From: Micromonosporaceae bacterium KJ-029
GTDB taxonomy: Bacteria; Actinomycetota; Actinomycetes; Mycobacteriales; Micromonosporaceae
Length of the DNA: 64,000 nucleotides
Assembly (NCBI GenBank): GCA_005402585.1
Contig: BIFP01000003.1
Coordinates: forward strand, 1-64,000
Reading direction: 5' to 3'
Shown: one piece after another, positions 1-8,644 of the stretch
Numbering within the stretch: the stretch's first letter is position 1
How the letters are laid out: each line of letters starts with the position of its first letter
Notes under the pieces: generated by a model
What the model saw: only the letters and a program-made list of their open reading frames with translations
Told to the model about the DNA's origin: nothing
Databases searched by the model: none
Program-made: the position numbers and the translations under genes

Positions 1-117
1 CCGAAGGCCCTTCCTCATGTCACGCCGCCACGCCATCGCCCAGTCGATCTTCGCTGCGCCCAGCGACCGCCCGAACCCTTATTTACCAGGCTCTAACATC
101 TTCCTGCACCAGGGCTG

Positions 118-148
118 GGCCCCGAGGCGCTGGTGTCGCCTCGGGGCC
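118..148 (-). terminator. hairpin terminator after the ABC exporter operon
   Basis: A perfect 12-bp inverted repeat (GGCCCCGAGGCG / CGCCTCGGGGCC, 7-nt loop) lies 17 bases beyond the stop codon of the permease gene. Strong GC-rich hairpins without a clear U-tract are usual in actinomycete terminators. It should end transcription of the ATPase-permease pair. Confidence 0.65.
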
Positions 149-164
149 AGGATGTATCCCGGGG

Positions 165-1823
165 TCAGGCACTGCCGGCCAGGTCGCGGCGGCGGAACAC
201 GGTCACCGCGGCCTGGAACAGCAGCGCGGCGAGCGCGGTCAGCAGGACGATCGCGACCACGTTGATGTCCTCCAGGGGGTACTCCCCGACGTGCTCGAAC
301 GGCGACAGCCGCAGGACGCCCTCGGGGATGTCGAGGATCGGGGCGAAGTAGCCGGCGATCAGCCCGTAGCCGAGCACCGCCCAGATCACCGGCAGTACCC
401 GTGGCGCTGCCGCGTAGAGCAGGGTTGCGGCGGCGAGGACGAGCCAGACCGCCGGGGCGTGGGCGACGTGGCCGAGCAGCAGTTCGCCGACCAGCCCGGC
501 GTCGCCGGTGCTCACCGCCGCCCCGACTCCCATGCCGAGGCCAGCGGCCAGCAGCAGCCAGAGCACGCCGGCGGCGGCGACGGCGACGTTGCTGCCGATC
601 CAGGCCGTGCGGCTCACCGCCGTGGCGAGGACCGGCTCGGCCCGGCCCTCGTTCTCCTCGGCGCGCAGCGCCTGTACGGCGAGTACCGCGTACACCCCGA
701 CGGTGAGCGCCATGGTCAGGCCCATCATGCCGAGGTAGCCGTCCAGGAGGTTCTCCGCGCCGCCCATGATGGCCACCAGGTCCTCGGGCGCGTCGGCGAA
801 GCCGTCGATCAGGGGCTGGGTGAACGAGCCGTACGCGAGCCCCGCGACGAACAGCGCCGCACTCCACCCGATCAGGCTTGCCCGTCCCAGGCGGAAAGCG
901 AGCGGGAGCGGACCGGCCAGCCAGGAAGCGGCTCGCGGTGAGCCCGGCCGGGGCGGCACCAGGCCGGCACCGAAGTCCCGGCGCGCTGACAGGGCGTAGC
1001 CGGCCGTGGTGGTGGCGGCCGCGAACGCCAGGGAGATCGCCAGTGGCCACCAGCGGTTGTGGACGTACGGTGCGGTCTGCTGGGACCAGCCGATCGGCGA
1101 CAGCCAGGACAACCACGACGGCCCGCTGCCCTGCACCGCCGCCATGTCCCCGAGCCCACGCAGGACGAACGCGGCACCGAGCGCGGTGCCGGCAATGCCG
1201 GAGGCGGCCCTCGGGTACTCCGACAGCTGGACGGTGACAGCAGCGATGCCGGCGAAGGCCAGTGCGACCGCGCCGATGGACGCGCCGAACAGCAGCGACG
1301 CGCCTGTGTCGAAGCCACGACCGGCCATCATCAGGCCGATCAGCAGGGCGACCAGCACCGCCATCGCGGCGGTCAGTGTCAGTGCGGCGGTGAGCTGGGC
1401 GTGCCGGCCGACCACGTTGGCCCGGATGAGTTCGGCCCGGCCGGAGCGTTCCTCGGCGCGGGTGTGCCGCACCATGGTGAGCAGGCCCATCAGGCCGGCG
1501 CCGATGGCTACGTAGAGGCCGTACTGGCCGGCGAGGAATCGTTCGAGTGTCAGGTGGTCGAAGCCGAAGCCGGGTCCGCCGAACAGCGCGCCGGCCGGGC
1601 TGCGGGAGAACGCGGTCAGCCCCTCCAGGTCCTCCGGGCTCTGCACGATGGTGTCCAGCGCGGTGGCGAAGTACGTCATCAGCAACGTCAGCCCGAGCGT
1701 CCACGCGGGGAAGCGGATCCGGTCGCGGCGCAGCATGAACCGCAGAAGGGTGCCGGTCCCGGTGACGGTGCTGCCCCGGGTGGCGGCGGCGTGCGTCCGG
1801 CGGCTGACCGTCATCGTGGTCAT
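165..1823 (-). CDS. ABC-2 type exporter permease
   Basis: A 552-residue polytopic membrane protein, the membrane half of an ABC exporter of the antibiotic/polyketide-export type. There are about twelve hydrophobic segments in two similar halves, as in the large fused ABC-2 permeases of actinomycetes. The start is the ATG at 1821-1823, which overlaps the stop of the ATPase gene (ATGA), so the two genes are translationally coupled. A same-frame extension upstream is only read-through antisense to nothing recognisable and was rejected. The substrate cannot be told from sequence; the linked TetR gene suggests drug- or metabolite-inducible export. Confidence 0.85.
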   Translation of the reverse strand: MTTMTVSRRTHAAATRGSTVTGTGTLLRFMLRRDRIRFPAWTLGLTLLMTYFATALDTIVQSPEDLEGLTAFSRSPAGALFGGPGFGFDHLTLERFLAGQYGLYVAIGAGLMGLLTMVRHTRAEERSGRAELIRANVVGRHAQLTAALTLTAAMAVLVALLIGLMMAGRGFDTGASLLFGASIGAVALAFAGIAAVTVQLSEYPRAASGIAGTALGAAFVLRGLGDMAAVQGSGPSWLSWLSPIGWSQQTAPYVHNRWWPLAISLAFAAATTTAGYALSARRDFGAGLVPPRPGSPRAASWLAGPLPLAFRLGRASLIGWSAALFVAGLAYGSFTQPLIDGFADAPEDLVAIMGGAENLLDGYLGMMGLTMALTVGVYAVLAVQALRAEENEGRAEPVLATAVSRTAWIGSNVAVAAAGVLWLLLAAGLGMGVGAAVSTGDAGLVGELLLGHVAHAPAVWLVLAAATLLYAAAPRVLPVIWAVLGYGLIAGYFAPILDIPEGVLRLSPFEHVGEYPLEDINVVAIVLLTALAALLFQAAVTVFRRRDLAGSA

Positions 1824-2737
1824 CACGCCACCACCGCGGCACCGTTGTGCCCGAACTGGTCGCCGTAGTGGCGCAGCAGCAGTTGCTCCAGCGTCGGCGG
1901 GCGGACCGTCAGCCCCTGCACGTCGAGTTCGCCGAGGTGGCGGACCACGGCGGCGAGATGGTCGCCGTCCACCTCGAAGCGGACGTGGCCGTCCACCGTG
2001 TGCAGCCCGTGCACGCCGGGCAGGTTCGCGAGCGCGTCGGCCGGGCGGTCGGTGATCGCGTCGACCGAGGTACGAGTGAGGTGGCGCAGGTCGGTCAACG
2101 AGCCGGACTCGACGATCTGCCCCTGCCGGATGATCGATATCTGGTCGGCGAGCACCTCGACCTGGGCGAGGATGTGGCTGGACAGCAGCACGGTACGGCC
2201 GGCGTCCTTGGCCTCGCGGATGCACTCCTGGAACACCGCCTCCATCAGTGGGTCCAGCCCGGCGGTGGGCTCGTCGAGCAGGAGCAGCTCGACGTCGCTG
2301 GCCAGCGCCGCGATCAGGGCCACCTTCTGCCGGTTGCCCTTGGAGTAGGTGCGGCCCTTCTTGCTCGGATCGAGGTCGAAGCGCTGGCACAGCTCGTCGC
2401 GGCGGACCGGGTGGGTGCCGCCGCGCAGGCGGGCGAACAGGTCGATCGCCTCGCCGCCGGTGAGGTTCGGCCACAGCTCCACGTCGCCGGGGACGTAGGC
2501 GAGCCGGCGGTGCAGCGCCACGGCGTCCGCCCACGGGTCGCCGCCGAGCATCCGGGCCTGGCCTGCGTCGGCGCGCAACAGCCCGAGCAGGATCCGGATG
2601 GTGGTGGACTTGCCGGCGCCGTTGGGGCCGAGGAAGCCGTGCACGGAGCCGGTGGCGACCCGCAGGTCGAGCCCGTCCAGCGCCCGCACCCGGCCGAAAG
2701 ACTTGTCGATGTGTTGGATGTCGATGGCAGCGGTCAT
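1823..2737 (-). CDS. ABC exporter ATP-binding protein
   Basis: A 304-residue cytoplasmic ATPase that powers the adjacent ABC-2 permease. Walker A (GPNGAGKST) lies near residue 40, followed by a Q-loop region and a Walker B with the run [13 protein letters not shown]. The signature motif is a degenerate [10 protein letters not shown] DrrA-like C-terminal extension of about 90 residues follows. The start is the ATG at 2735-2737; a longer reading from 2827 lacks a ribosome site and family similarity. It is the first gene of a two-gene operon and lies about 100 bp from a TetR gene on the same strand. Confidence 0.88.
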   Translation of the reverse strand: MTAAIDIQHIDKSFGRVRALDGLDLRVATGSVHGFLGPNGAGKSTTIRILLGLLRADAGQARMLGGDPWADAVALHRRLAYVPGDVELWPNLTGGEAIDLFARLRGGTHPVRRDELCQRFDLDPSKKGRTYSKGNRQKVALIAALASDVELLLLDEPTAGLDPLMEAVFQECIREAKDAGRTVLLSSHILAQVEVLADQISIIRQGQIVESGSLTDLRHLTRTSVDAITDRPADALANLPGVHGLHTVDGHVRFEVDGDHLAAVVRHLGELDVQGLTVRPPTLEQLLLRHYGDQFGHNGAAVVA

Positions 2738-2842
2738 CGTCGTAGACCTCGTTCGAGGAAGCCCAGGAGCAGCCTGGGGACAGATGTCGTAGATCGCGGA
2801 GGATCTCGGGAGGGAAAGAGGGGCCACGCCGGGACGTGGTGG

Positions 2843-3535
2843 CTAGCGTGCAGCGTTGTCTGCGTCGCCTGCCGGCGGCGGATCCGGGACGTACATCAGG
2901 TATTCGTCGAGCATCGACCGGTCGACGAGCAGCCCCTGGGTGAACATCTCCAGTGCGGGCAGCGCGAGTTCCTCGATGTACCGGCGGAACAGGGCGGGAA
3001 AATCCTCGGGCTCGGCGTCAGCACCGTGCAGGGTGAACCAGAGCAACATGCTGCCGGTCGCCTGATAGGCCAGGTACCGCGTGCGGGCCGCCCGATCCCG
3101 GCTGGGCCGGATCACCCCGGACGCCTCACCCGCCGACAGGTACGCCTCGGCGTCGGTGATCATGTGCTCGACCAGCCGGAGCGCCAACTCGCCGCCGGCC
3201 TGCATGCTGCGCAGCAGGTACTGCACCACCGGCGCGAACTGCTCGACCTCGGCCATCTGCGCCAACAGCATCGCCCCGGTGCCGTCGGTCAACGCCTTCG
3301 CCTTCTCCTCGCGCATGATCGCGAGGACATGCTCGTCGCAGGCGCTACGCAGCCCGGCCTTCGAACCGAAGTGATGGACGACCAGGCCGGCGGTCACCCC
3401 GGCATCGGCTGCGATGGCACGCAGCCCGACCCGGAAGCCGTCACGGCCGAATCGGGCGATGGCGGCGTCACGGATGCGACTCGCGGTGGCGAACTCGCCA
3501 ACCCGATCGTCGAACCTCACGTCCTCCGACGCCAC
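2843..3535 (-). CDS. TetR family transcriptional repressor
   Basis: A 230-residue regulator. The N-terminal 60 residues form the TetR helix-turn-helix (ASRIRDAAIARFGRDGF, then VTAGLVVHHFGSKAGL). The C-terminal ligand-binding part is all-helical and resembles actinobacterial TetR_C domains. It sits directly upstream of, and in the same direction as, the ABC exporter, so it probably represses that pair and itself in response to the exported compound. Its 5' end overlaps the degenerate end of the upstream permease reading frame by 19 bases, consistent with that frame being decayed there. Confidence 0.85.
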   Translation of the reverse strand: MASEDVRFDDRVGEFATASRIRDAAIARFGRDGFRVGLRAIAADAGVTAGLVVHHFGSKAGLRSACDEHVLAIMREEKAKALTDGTGAMLLAQMAEVEQFAPVVQYLLRSMQAGGELALRLVEHMITDAEAYLSAGEASGVIRPSRDRAARTRYLAYQATGSMLLWFTLHGADAEPEDFPALFRRYIEELALPALEMFTQGLLVDRSMLDEYLMYVPDPPPAGDADNAAR

Positions 3536-4698
3536 GATCCCAGATTAAACACTCGTTCAACCGGTCCGCAATACCCGGCGCGCCAGCCTTCGAGGTACGC
3601 CCTGAACGGCGAATTCGACGCCAGACGGGTAGAGGTGGACCGCTTCGGCGTGCCGCCGAAATTGACGCCACCCACGCTTTCTAGTCTGGTTCGGCCACGG
3701 CCCCGGCGATTCCGCGCGGCCGGCCTGTCCGCACCCACAGCCAGTAGAACACGCCTCTTGGGGAGTAGCCGGAGAAGCCGGAGATCGGCCAGGAGCAGCA
3801 GGGCGGTCATGATCTGGAAGACCGCGAACAACGGTGCCGGTGCGGCGACGCGGGCCAACTCGGCGATCTGGGTCGTATTCGCGTGTGGCTCACCGACTCG
3901 CAGTCGGGTGGCCTCGATCGTCAGACCAAGGGTGATGGTGCTGACGATGCCGAGGGTCAGCCACAGGGTGATTCGCCCGAACCGGCGCCGTCCGGCGCCC
4001 CCGAGCTGGCCGAGTTGGGCGATGGCCGAGGAGGGGGCTTCGACTCCCGTTGCCAGGGCCATCGCGACCGGGAACGCCAGCGCAATCGCCACCGGCGGAG
4101 CATGGGGTGGGGTCGCGCTGATAGTACCGGTGGGATGGGGTTGAGCTCCCGCTCCATAGACCAGCACCAGCAGGGCCGCAGCGATGAATCCCACCGTCAT
4201 GGTCGCGAACACTGCCCGGCCGATATGCCCGAACCAGGTCAAGGCCCCGACAGCGACGACGAGTACGACAGCCAGGGGTACCCGCCACGGTGCCAGGGCC
4301 GGTAGGTAGGCGATCAGCGCGGCGCCTGCCGCGGCGCAGCTGATGGCGATGGTGAGCACAAAGTCCACGATCAGCGCGCCCATCGGCACGAACGCCCATG
4401 CCTCGCCGAACGCGTCCCCCGCCGCAGCCGCCGCACCGCCACCCCGTGGATATCGGGCCACCAGTTGGTGGTAGTTGAGGATCACGACGGCAATCAAGCC
4501 CAGAACCAGGACCATCGTCGGTAGCAGCAACGACAGGTCATTACCGAGTGCCCGCAGCGCGGCTTCGATGGCATACGCCACCGAGGAAACCGGGTCGGCC
4601 ATGATCGCGAACGCGAACGCGAACAGCAGGACCGGACGGCTGTGCAGCCACCTCGAACGCCGCGGATGCTGTCGCAGACCATTGGCTCTGCCGGACAC
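3517..4698 (-). pseudogene. truncated APC-family permease (KimA/YdaO-like)
   Basis: The first roughly 310 residues read as an APC-superfamily permease: the motif MADPVSSVAYAIEAAL near residue 34 matches the TM1 region of amino acid/K+ permeases, and about nine membrane segments follow. After LLLLADLRLLRLLPKRR the reading becomes Arg-rich, non-hydrophobic and family-less, and runs into the TetR gene. Full-length relatives have twelve TMs and about 450-650 residues, so the C-terminal third is lost. The GTG at 4696-4698 has a good GGAGG site four bases upstream. A shrunken second copy of its 5' region lies at 10.73-10.85 kb. I call it a pseudogene, though a truncated product could still be made. 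Confidence 0.7.
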
Positions 4699-4704
4699 CA
4701 AACC

Positions 4705-4790
4705 TCCGCCCGCCGAGAACAGGCCCTTCGCCTCGCAATGACAGCACAGTCGCCGATCCGGCGAGGAAGAATGAGCCTTTCGACAGGGCC
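4705..4790 (-). repeat. 86-bp leader repeat, copy A (copy B at 10763-10848)
   Basis: This segment immediately upstream of the APC permease start recurs at 10763-10848 in the same orientation with 6 mismatches in 86 positions, by my own alignment. A further 28 bp inside the permease gene (4446-4473) match 10734-10761 with one mismatch. In copy B these two blocks are directly joined, with the intervening 231 bp deleted. Copy A is therefore the 5' leader of the permease and copy B is a decayed duplicate. Confidence 0.8.
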
Positions 4791-4906
4791 AGCCGCCGGC
4801 CGCTCCACGTCAACCGGGCCGGTCGCGGATTGCATGCCGATCGGCTGGACCGACGCGGGAGGCGAAGCGTCAGCCAGCCCGATCCCGGCCGCCGGGCCGC
4901 GTCGCC

Positions 4907-5503
4907 TCATCGCCGTCCGTCAGGCCCCTTGTCCACGTTGCGAGGTTCACTACCCGCTCCCGTCGCGGTGTGGGAGTGCGGTTCGACGGGGTCGGACGAG
5001 TTGCGCATCGCGGCCTCGTGCGCCGAACGAAGCCTTTCACTGGCTCTTTGGGCATGCGGGTCGGGGGTCGGGATGCCGAGATGAAGATGGCGTAGCTCGT
5101 CCATGAACTGGTTGATGAGTTCTGGGCCGCCGTCGCGGAGTACCTCCGCTCGCACGCGTAGGCGGCGTTCGCCGGCGCGGTGAGCCAGACCCCAGGACCC
5201 GAGTGCCACCATGATCGGCAGCACCTGGATGCCCGCCTCGGTCAGCGAGTAGGCGGCCCGCTGACCGCGTCGAGCGTCCTGTCGCGTGAGCAGCCCCGCC
5301 TCGGCGAGTAGACGCAGGCGGCTGCTCAGGATGTTGGTGGCGATGCCCTCCTCACTACCGGCCAGCAGTTCACGGAAGTGGCGACGGTTGCCGAACATGA
5401 CGTCGCGCAGCACGAGCATCGCCCATGGGTCGCCGAGCACCTCCACAGCCCGGTTGATCGGACATCCGGACCGTGGCGCGGTTCTTCTCGGCGACTTCTC
5501 CAT
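4907..5503 (-). CDS. HxlR-type winged-helix regulator
   Basis: A 198-residue DNA-binding protein. Residues 13-105 form the HxlR domain: CPINRAVEVLGDPWAMLVLRDVM, followed by a recognition region ending in ILSSRLRLLAEAGLL and a wing with RGQRAAYSLTEAG. The remaining 90 residues are charged and of unknown role, longer than the usual 110-130-residue HxlR protein. It is divergent from the RibD/DHFR-fold gene at 5577, and the 73-bp gap holds inverted repeats. It probably controls that gene and itself. Confidence 0.85.
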   Translation of the reverse strand: MEKSPRRTAPRSGCPINRAVEVLGDPWAMLVLRDVMFGNRRHFRELLAGSEEGIATNILSSRLRLLAEAGLLTRQDARRGQRAAYSLTEAGIQVLPIMVALGSWGLAHRAGERRLRVRAEVLRDGGPELINQFMDELRHLHLGIPTPDPHAQRASERLRSAHEAAMRNSSDPVEPHSHTATGAGSEPRNVDKGPDGRR

Positions 5504-5504
5504 A

Positions 5505-5566
5505 GTGATTGCAAACTACCACCACTTACCCTAGCGTCGGCAGAGTAGTTGCAGATCGCTATCACT
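5505..5566. promoter_or_regulatory. divergent operator region of HxlR and reductase genes
   Basis: The gap holds two nested inverted elements. GCAAACTAC (5511-5519) faces GTAGTTGC (5545-5552), and AGTGAT (5504-5509) faces ATCACT (5561-5566). The arms flank the likely start sites of both divergent genes, as expected for an operator bound by the HxlR dimer. Binding is inferred from position and symmetry only. Confidence 0.4.
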
Positions 5567-5576
5567 TGGAGCGCAC

Positions 5577-6167
5577 ATGCCGGGCCGGTTCGTCTACTGG
5601 ATGAACGTCTCCGTCGACCTGAAAATCGAGCACGCCACAGGCGAGGCGGGCGGCGGAAACTGGCTCCGCATCGGAGAAACGCTGCACCGGGAATTCAACG
5701 CGCGTGCCCGGGCGCTGACGTCGATGATCCAGGGCCGCACAGTCTACGAGATCATGGAAAAGTTCTGGCCGGCCGCGCGCCACGACGACACGCTGCCCGA
5801 CTACCTCCGCGAGTACGGCGAAATCTGGACGTCGAAGCCGAAGGTCCTCGTGTCTGGCACGCGGACCGACGCCATGCACAACACCCGGATCATCGGCCGG
5901 GACGGCGACGCGATCGAGGAGCTTGCACGACTCCGCGACGAGAGTGACGGCGACATCGGCGTCGGCGGTGCCACTCTCGCCACCCACCTGCTCCGCGCAG
6001 GCCTGCTCGACGAACTCCTGCTCTTCACCCACCCCGTCATCCTCGGCACAGGCCGGCCACTGTTCGACGGACACGACGGGCCGGCAGAACTGGACCTGAT
6101 CGAGCAAGGATCGTTCGACGAGGGCGTCACGCTGCATCGGTACGCCGTCCGCCGGCAGACTGCGTGA
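5577..6167 (+). CDS. RibD C-terminal / dihydrofolate-reductase-fold protein
   Basis: A 196-residue cytoplasmic protein of the RibD_C family (NADPH-dependent reductases with the DHFR fold). Visible features are the N-terminal strand FVYWMNVSVDLKIE, the GRTVYEIM segment, VLVSGT, the nucleotide-binding GDIGVGGATLATHLLRAGLLDEL and the terminal PVILGTGRPLF. Family members of this stand-alone type have no firmly known substrate. It is divergent from the HxlR gene, a pairing common in actinomycetes. The ATG at 5577 begins the conserved region. Confidence 0.85.
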   Translation: MPGRFVYWMNVSVDLKIEHATGEAGGGNWLRIGETLHREFNARARALTSMIQGRTVYEIMEKFWPAARHDDTLPDYLREYGEIWTSKPKVLVSGTRTDAMHNTRIIGRDGDAIEELARLRDESDGDIGVGGATLATHLLRAGLLDELLLFTHPVILGTGRPLFDGHDGPAELDLIEQGSFDEGVTLHRYAVRRQTA

Positions 6168-6273
6168 TCGGACTCCGAGCCGTCGGTCGCGCCCACCACG
6201 AGGCCGGAGGCGGGGTGTAGACGAATCTGGCCCCATCCGCGATATAGGTTGGCCAGCAACGGATTTCATCGCC

Positions 6274-6639
6274 ATGGAGGCTCTGTTGGGAAAGCTCGGA
6301 CCGCTGACCAGGCGCGCCGTCGACCGGGTCAACTCGGGCGTCGTGGCGCTGCGTTCCTCTCCCCGGCTGGGCCGCCTGGTCAGCAGGCACCTGACGGTCG
6401 TCACCTACACCGGGCGCCGCTCGGGACGAACCTTCAGCACCCCTGTCGCCTACCGGCGCACTGGTGACACCGTCACGATCAGCGTCAAGTTTCCCGATGC
6501 GAAGAACTGGTGGCGGAACTTCCAGGGCGAGGGTGGTCCGATCTTGCTGAACCTGGATGGCGTCGACCGGACCGGGCATGCGGTTGCCCGGCGTGACGAG
6601 CGGGGGCGCGTGAGTGTCACCGTACGCCTGGCTGGCTGA
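6274..6639 (+). CDS. deazaflavin (F420)-type nitroreductase/quinone oxidoreductase family protein
   Basis: A 121-residue protein of the DUF385/Ddn-like split-barrel family. The segment VTYTGRRSGRTFSTPVAYRR is the family core, followed by the short WWRNFQ motif near the cofactor pocket. Family members bind F420 or similar cofactors and reduce quinones or nitro compounds. This copy is short (typical 130-150 residues) and ends soon after the GRVSVTVRL strand, so the C-terminal helix is brief. No operon partner is obvious. Confidence 0.7.
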   Translation: MEALLGKLGPLTRRAVDRVNSGVVALRSSPRLGRLVSRHLTVVTYTGRRSGRTFSTPVAYRRTGDTVTISVKFPDAKNWWRNFQGEGGPILLNLDGVDRTGHAVARRDERGRVSVTVRLAG

Positions 6640-6788
6640 GCCTCCGCCCTACGGCGCCGGTAGATAGCTTGCTCGACGGGTAAGGGTCCGATCCCCGCGA
6701 GGCGGACGACTGGCACCGCAACCGAGCCCGCAAGGCGATCGGCACCGCAGCCTGGGTGTCGCCGGCGGGCTCGGCCATCATGACACCG

Positions 6789-7850
6789 TCACGCGCCCGG
6801 GCCGGCGCCGGCATCGCGCCGAGCGCGCGCACCGTCCGGGTCTCCCCCGCGTTCTTCGAGTACGTTCACGAGGGTCGAGGCGATGAGGGCAACGGGCCGA
6901 TCATCGTCGTGGGCCAGTTGCCGCAGTGTTTGTAGCGCGATGGTTCCCGGCATCTCGGCGAGTGCCTGGGTCAGGCGTATCCGCACCGCCGAGTTCGCGG
7001 TGGGGGCGGCGAGTTCGTCGACCAGCGCATCCATGATCCGGTCCGCCCACGTCGCGTCCCGGGCCAGCGTGCCCAGGAGTTCGGCCGCTTCGACGTCGCT
7101 CGGCCCCTCGACCACGATGCCGACGAGTGTCGGCACGGCACGGGTCTCGCCCCGTGCGCCCAGCGCGAGAGCGGCGTGTCTACGGATCGTCGAATCCGTG
7201 TCCCCGAGCGCGTCAGCGAGCCTTGCGGTCGCCTCGTCGCCGGGTAGCTCGGCGAGCGCCCGGACCGCGCGCCGCCGGACGTCGACGTCGTCGGAGACCA
7301 TGCCGGATGCCAGGCTCGCCACCCCGTCACCGCCGGCCCGCGCGAGGGCCCATCTCAGGGCCCCGGCGACGTTCGGATCGGATTCGGTGAGGACCGCCTC
7401 GGCCAGCAGCTCGGCGGGTACGGACTCGTGCTCGGCCGGGGCCAAGACGGCCTGCTGCCGTCGCGCGGCACTGCGCGAACCGAGTCCGTGCAGCAGCTCG
7501 ACGATGCGCGCGACGTCCTGCCATCCGGCGGGCCCGGCCGCGTCGACCTTACGGAGCCGGTCGAGCAGCTCGCGCTCCCGGTACAGTCGTTCCTCCGTCT
7601 TCCGGATGAGGTCGCCGACCAGCGCGGCCGGCGTGAATCCGGGATCGTCGATGGTGCGGGCGATCTGGCGCAGCGACAATCCCAGTGAGCGCAGCCCCTC
7701 CACGTGGAAGATCCGCCGAATGTCTTCCGGCGTGTACTCCCGGTAGCCACCCACCGTGCGGCCGGTCGGCCGTACCAGTCCGAGGGAGTCGTAGTGCCTG
7801 AGCATTCGGGCGCTGACCCCCGAGAGCCGTGCCACCTCACCGATCAGCAT
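6789..7850 (-). CDS. MerR-family regulator fused to HEAT repeats
   Basis: A 353-residue protein. Residues 1-70 are a MerR winged helix (MLIGEVARLSGVSARMLRHY, GGYREYTPEDIRRI). The dimerisation helix carries RLYRERELLDRLRK. From about residue 150 to the end there are five or six HEAT-like units, for example DVDVRRRAVRALAELPGDEA and DSTIRRHAALALGARGETRA. The HEAT part replaces the usual small effector domain and probably senses a protein or large ligand. The start ATG at 7848-7850 overlaps the end of the upstream HEAT gene by 14 bases, so they form an operon. Confidence 0.85.
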   Translation of the reverse strand: MLIGEVARLSGVSARMLRHYDSLGLVRPTGRTVGGYREYTPEDIRRIFHVEGLRSLGLSLRQIARTIDDPGFTPAALVGDLIRKTEERLYRERELLDRLRKVDAAGPAGWQDVARIVELLHGLGSRSAARRQQAVLAPAEHESVPAELLAEAVLTESDPNVAGALRWALARAGGDGVASLASGMVSDDVDVRRRAVRALAELPGDEATARLADALGDTDSTIRRHAALALGARGETRAVPTLVGIVVEGPSDVEAAELLGTLARDATWADRIMDALVDELAAPTANSAVRIRLTQALAEMPGTIALQTLRQLAHDDDRPVALIASTLVNVLEERGGDPDGARARRDAGAGPGA

Positions 7851-8529
7851 CAGATGTTTCCTCCCGGTCCGGACCGAGCGCGACGACCCGTTTCGCCTCG
7901 TCCATGGCGAGGTCGAATCCCGCATCCGGGTCGTGCAGGAGCCGCTCCGTGGCGCTCGCATGCGCCCGCACCGCCGGGTCGTGATGTGTTGTCGCCGCCC
8001 GCAGAACCGGCTCGACCACGTCGTCGAGCGCGACGAGGGCACGACTGAGACTCAGCCGTACCTCCCGGTCCCCGCGGCCAAACTGCGTGGCCAGCTCTGC
8101 GGCCAGCGCCTCCCGCTCCCCATCGGGTACGAGCACGACGGCCGCGCGCCAGGCAGTCCGTGCGACCTCGTCGTCGGCGTCGCGCAGCAACGCTCGCGTG
8201 ATCGCGGGCCACGCACCCTTGTCCCCGATCTTGGACAAGGTATGCAGCGCCTGGCTACGAGCCTGGGCGCGCCCGGAAGCGAGTTCGGCGCGCAGCTTCG
8301 GAACCGTGATCTCCGATGGGAGCCGGGTCAGCGCCCAGGTGAGCATGTCCCGCACGAAGAAGTCCGGCTCGATCGCGCACCGCGCCACGAGCACATCGAC
8401 GAAACCGGGCTCGGGGCGCGTACCGATGGCCAGGGCCGCGTGCAGCCGCGCCGACGGGTTACCAGCGGCCAACGCGTCGATCAGCCGCGCGTCTTGTGAG
8501 TACCTGCCTGCCGAGTCGATGGGAACCAC
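7837..8529 (-). CDS. HEAT-repeat protein
   Basis: A 230-residue soluble protein built almost wholly of HEAT-like helical pairs (ARLHAALAIGTRPEPGFVDV, DDEVARTAWRAAVVLVP, DREVRLSLSRALVAL). It has no catalytic motif and most resembles the HEAT part of its partner at 6789-7850. The start is a GTG at 8527-8529, only about 10-12 bases from the predicted transcription start, so the message is nearly leaderless. Its role is unknown; a partner or modulator of the MerR-HEAT regulator is my inference. Confidence 0.8.
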   Translation of the reverse strand: MVPIDSAGRYSQDARLIDALAAGNPSARLHAALAIGTRPEPGFVDVLVARCAIEPDFFVRDMLTWALTRLPSEITVPKLRAELASGRAQARSQALHTLSKIGDKGAWPAITRALLRDADDEVARTAWRAAVVLVPDGEREALAAELATQFGRGDREVRLSLSRALVALDDVVEPVLRAATTHHDPAVRAHASATERLLHDPDAGFDLAMDEAKRVVALGPDREETSDADR

Positions 8530-8540
8530 CTCCGACAGCC

Positions 8541-8571
8541 AGTCAAGACCTTGTCACAGTGACAAGGTCAA
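8541..8571 (-). promoter_or_regulatory. MerR-type promoter with 23-bp perfect palindrome
   Basis: A perfect palindrome at 8547-8569 (11-bp arms GACCTTGTCAC / GTGACAAGGTC around a single A) fills the spacer of a promoter reading leftwards. The -35 is TTGACC at 8571-8566 and the -10-like hexamer is TTGACT at 8546-8541, 19 bp apart. A 19-bp spacer occupied by a dyad is the hallmark of MerR-regulated promoters. It lies just upstream of the HEAT/MerR-HEAT operon, implying autoregulation. Confidence 0.75.
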
Positions 8572-8644
8572 GTGTGCCGGCGCCTCCCTGACGGATGGGT
8601 CGACAGGTGTGTGGTCAGAAGCGGCCCGTTCATAGACTGCGGCG

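Noticed and set aside
165..2534. Permease frame read as a 789-residue protein
   Set aside because: The first 237 residues are a shadow of the ATPase gene; the coupled ATG at 1823 is the real start.
1847..4144. A 765-codon plus-strand open frame
   Set aside because: It is antisense to the ABC ATPase, TetR and permease genes and shows no protein features; long shadow frames are common at this GC content.
4680..4830. A known c-di-AMP (ydaO) riboswitch in the permease leader
   Set aside because: The conserved motifs of that riboswitch class could not be located by eye; only the duplication and position suggest a structured leader.
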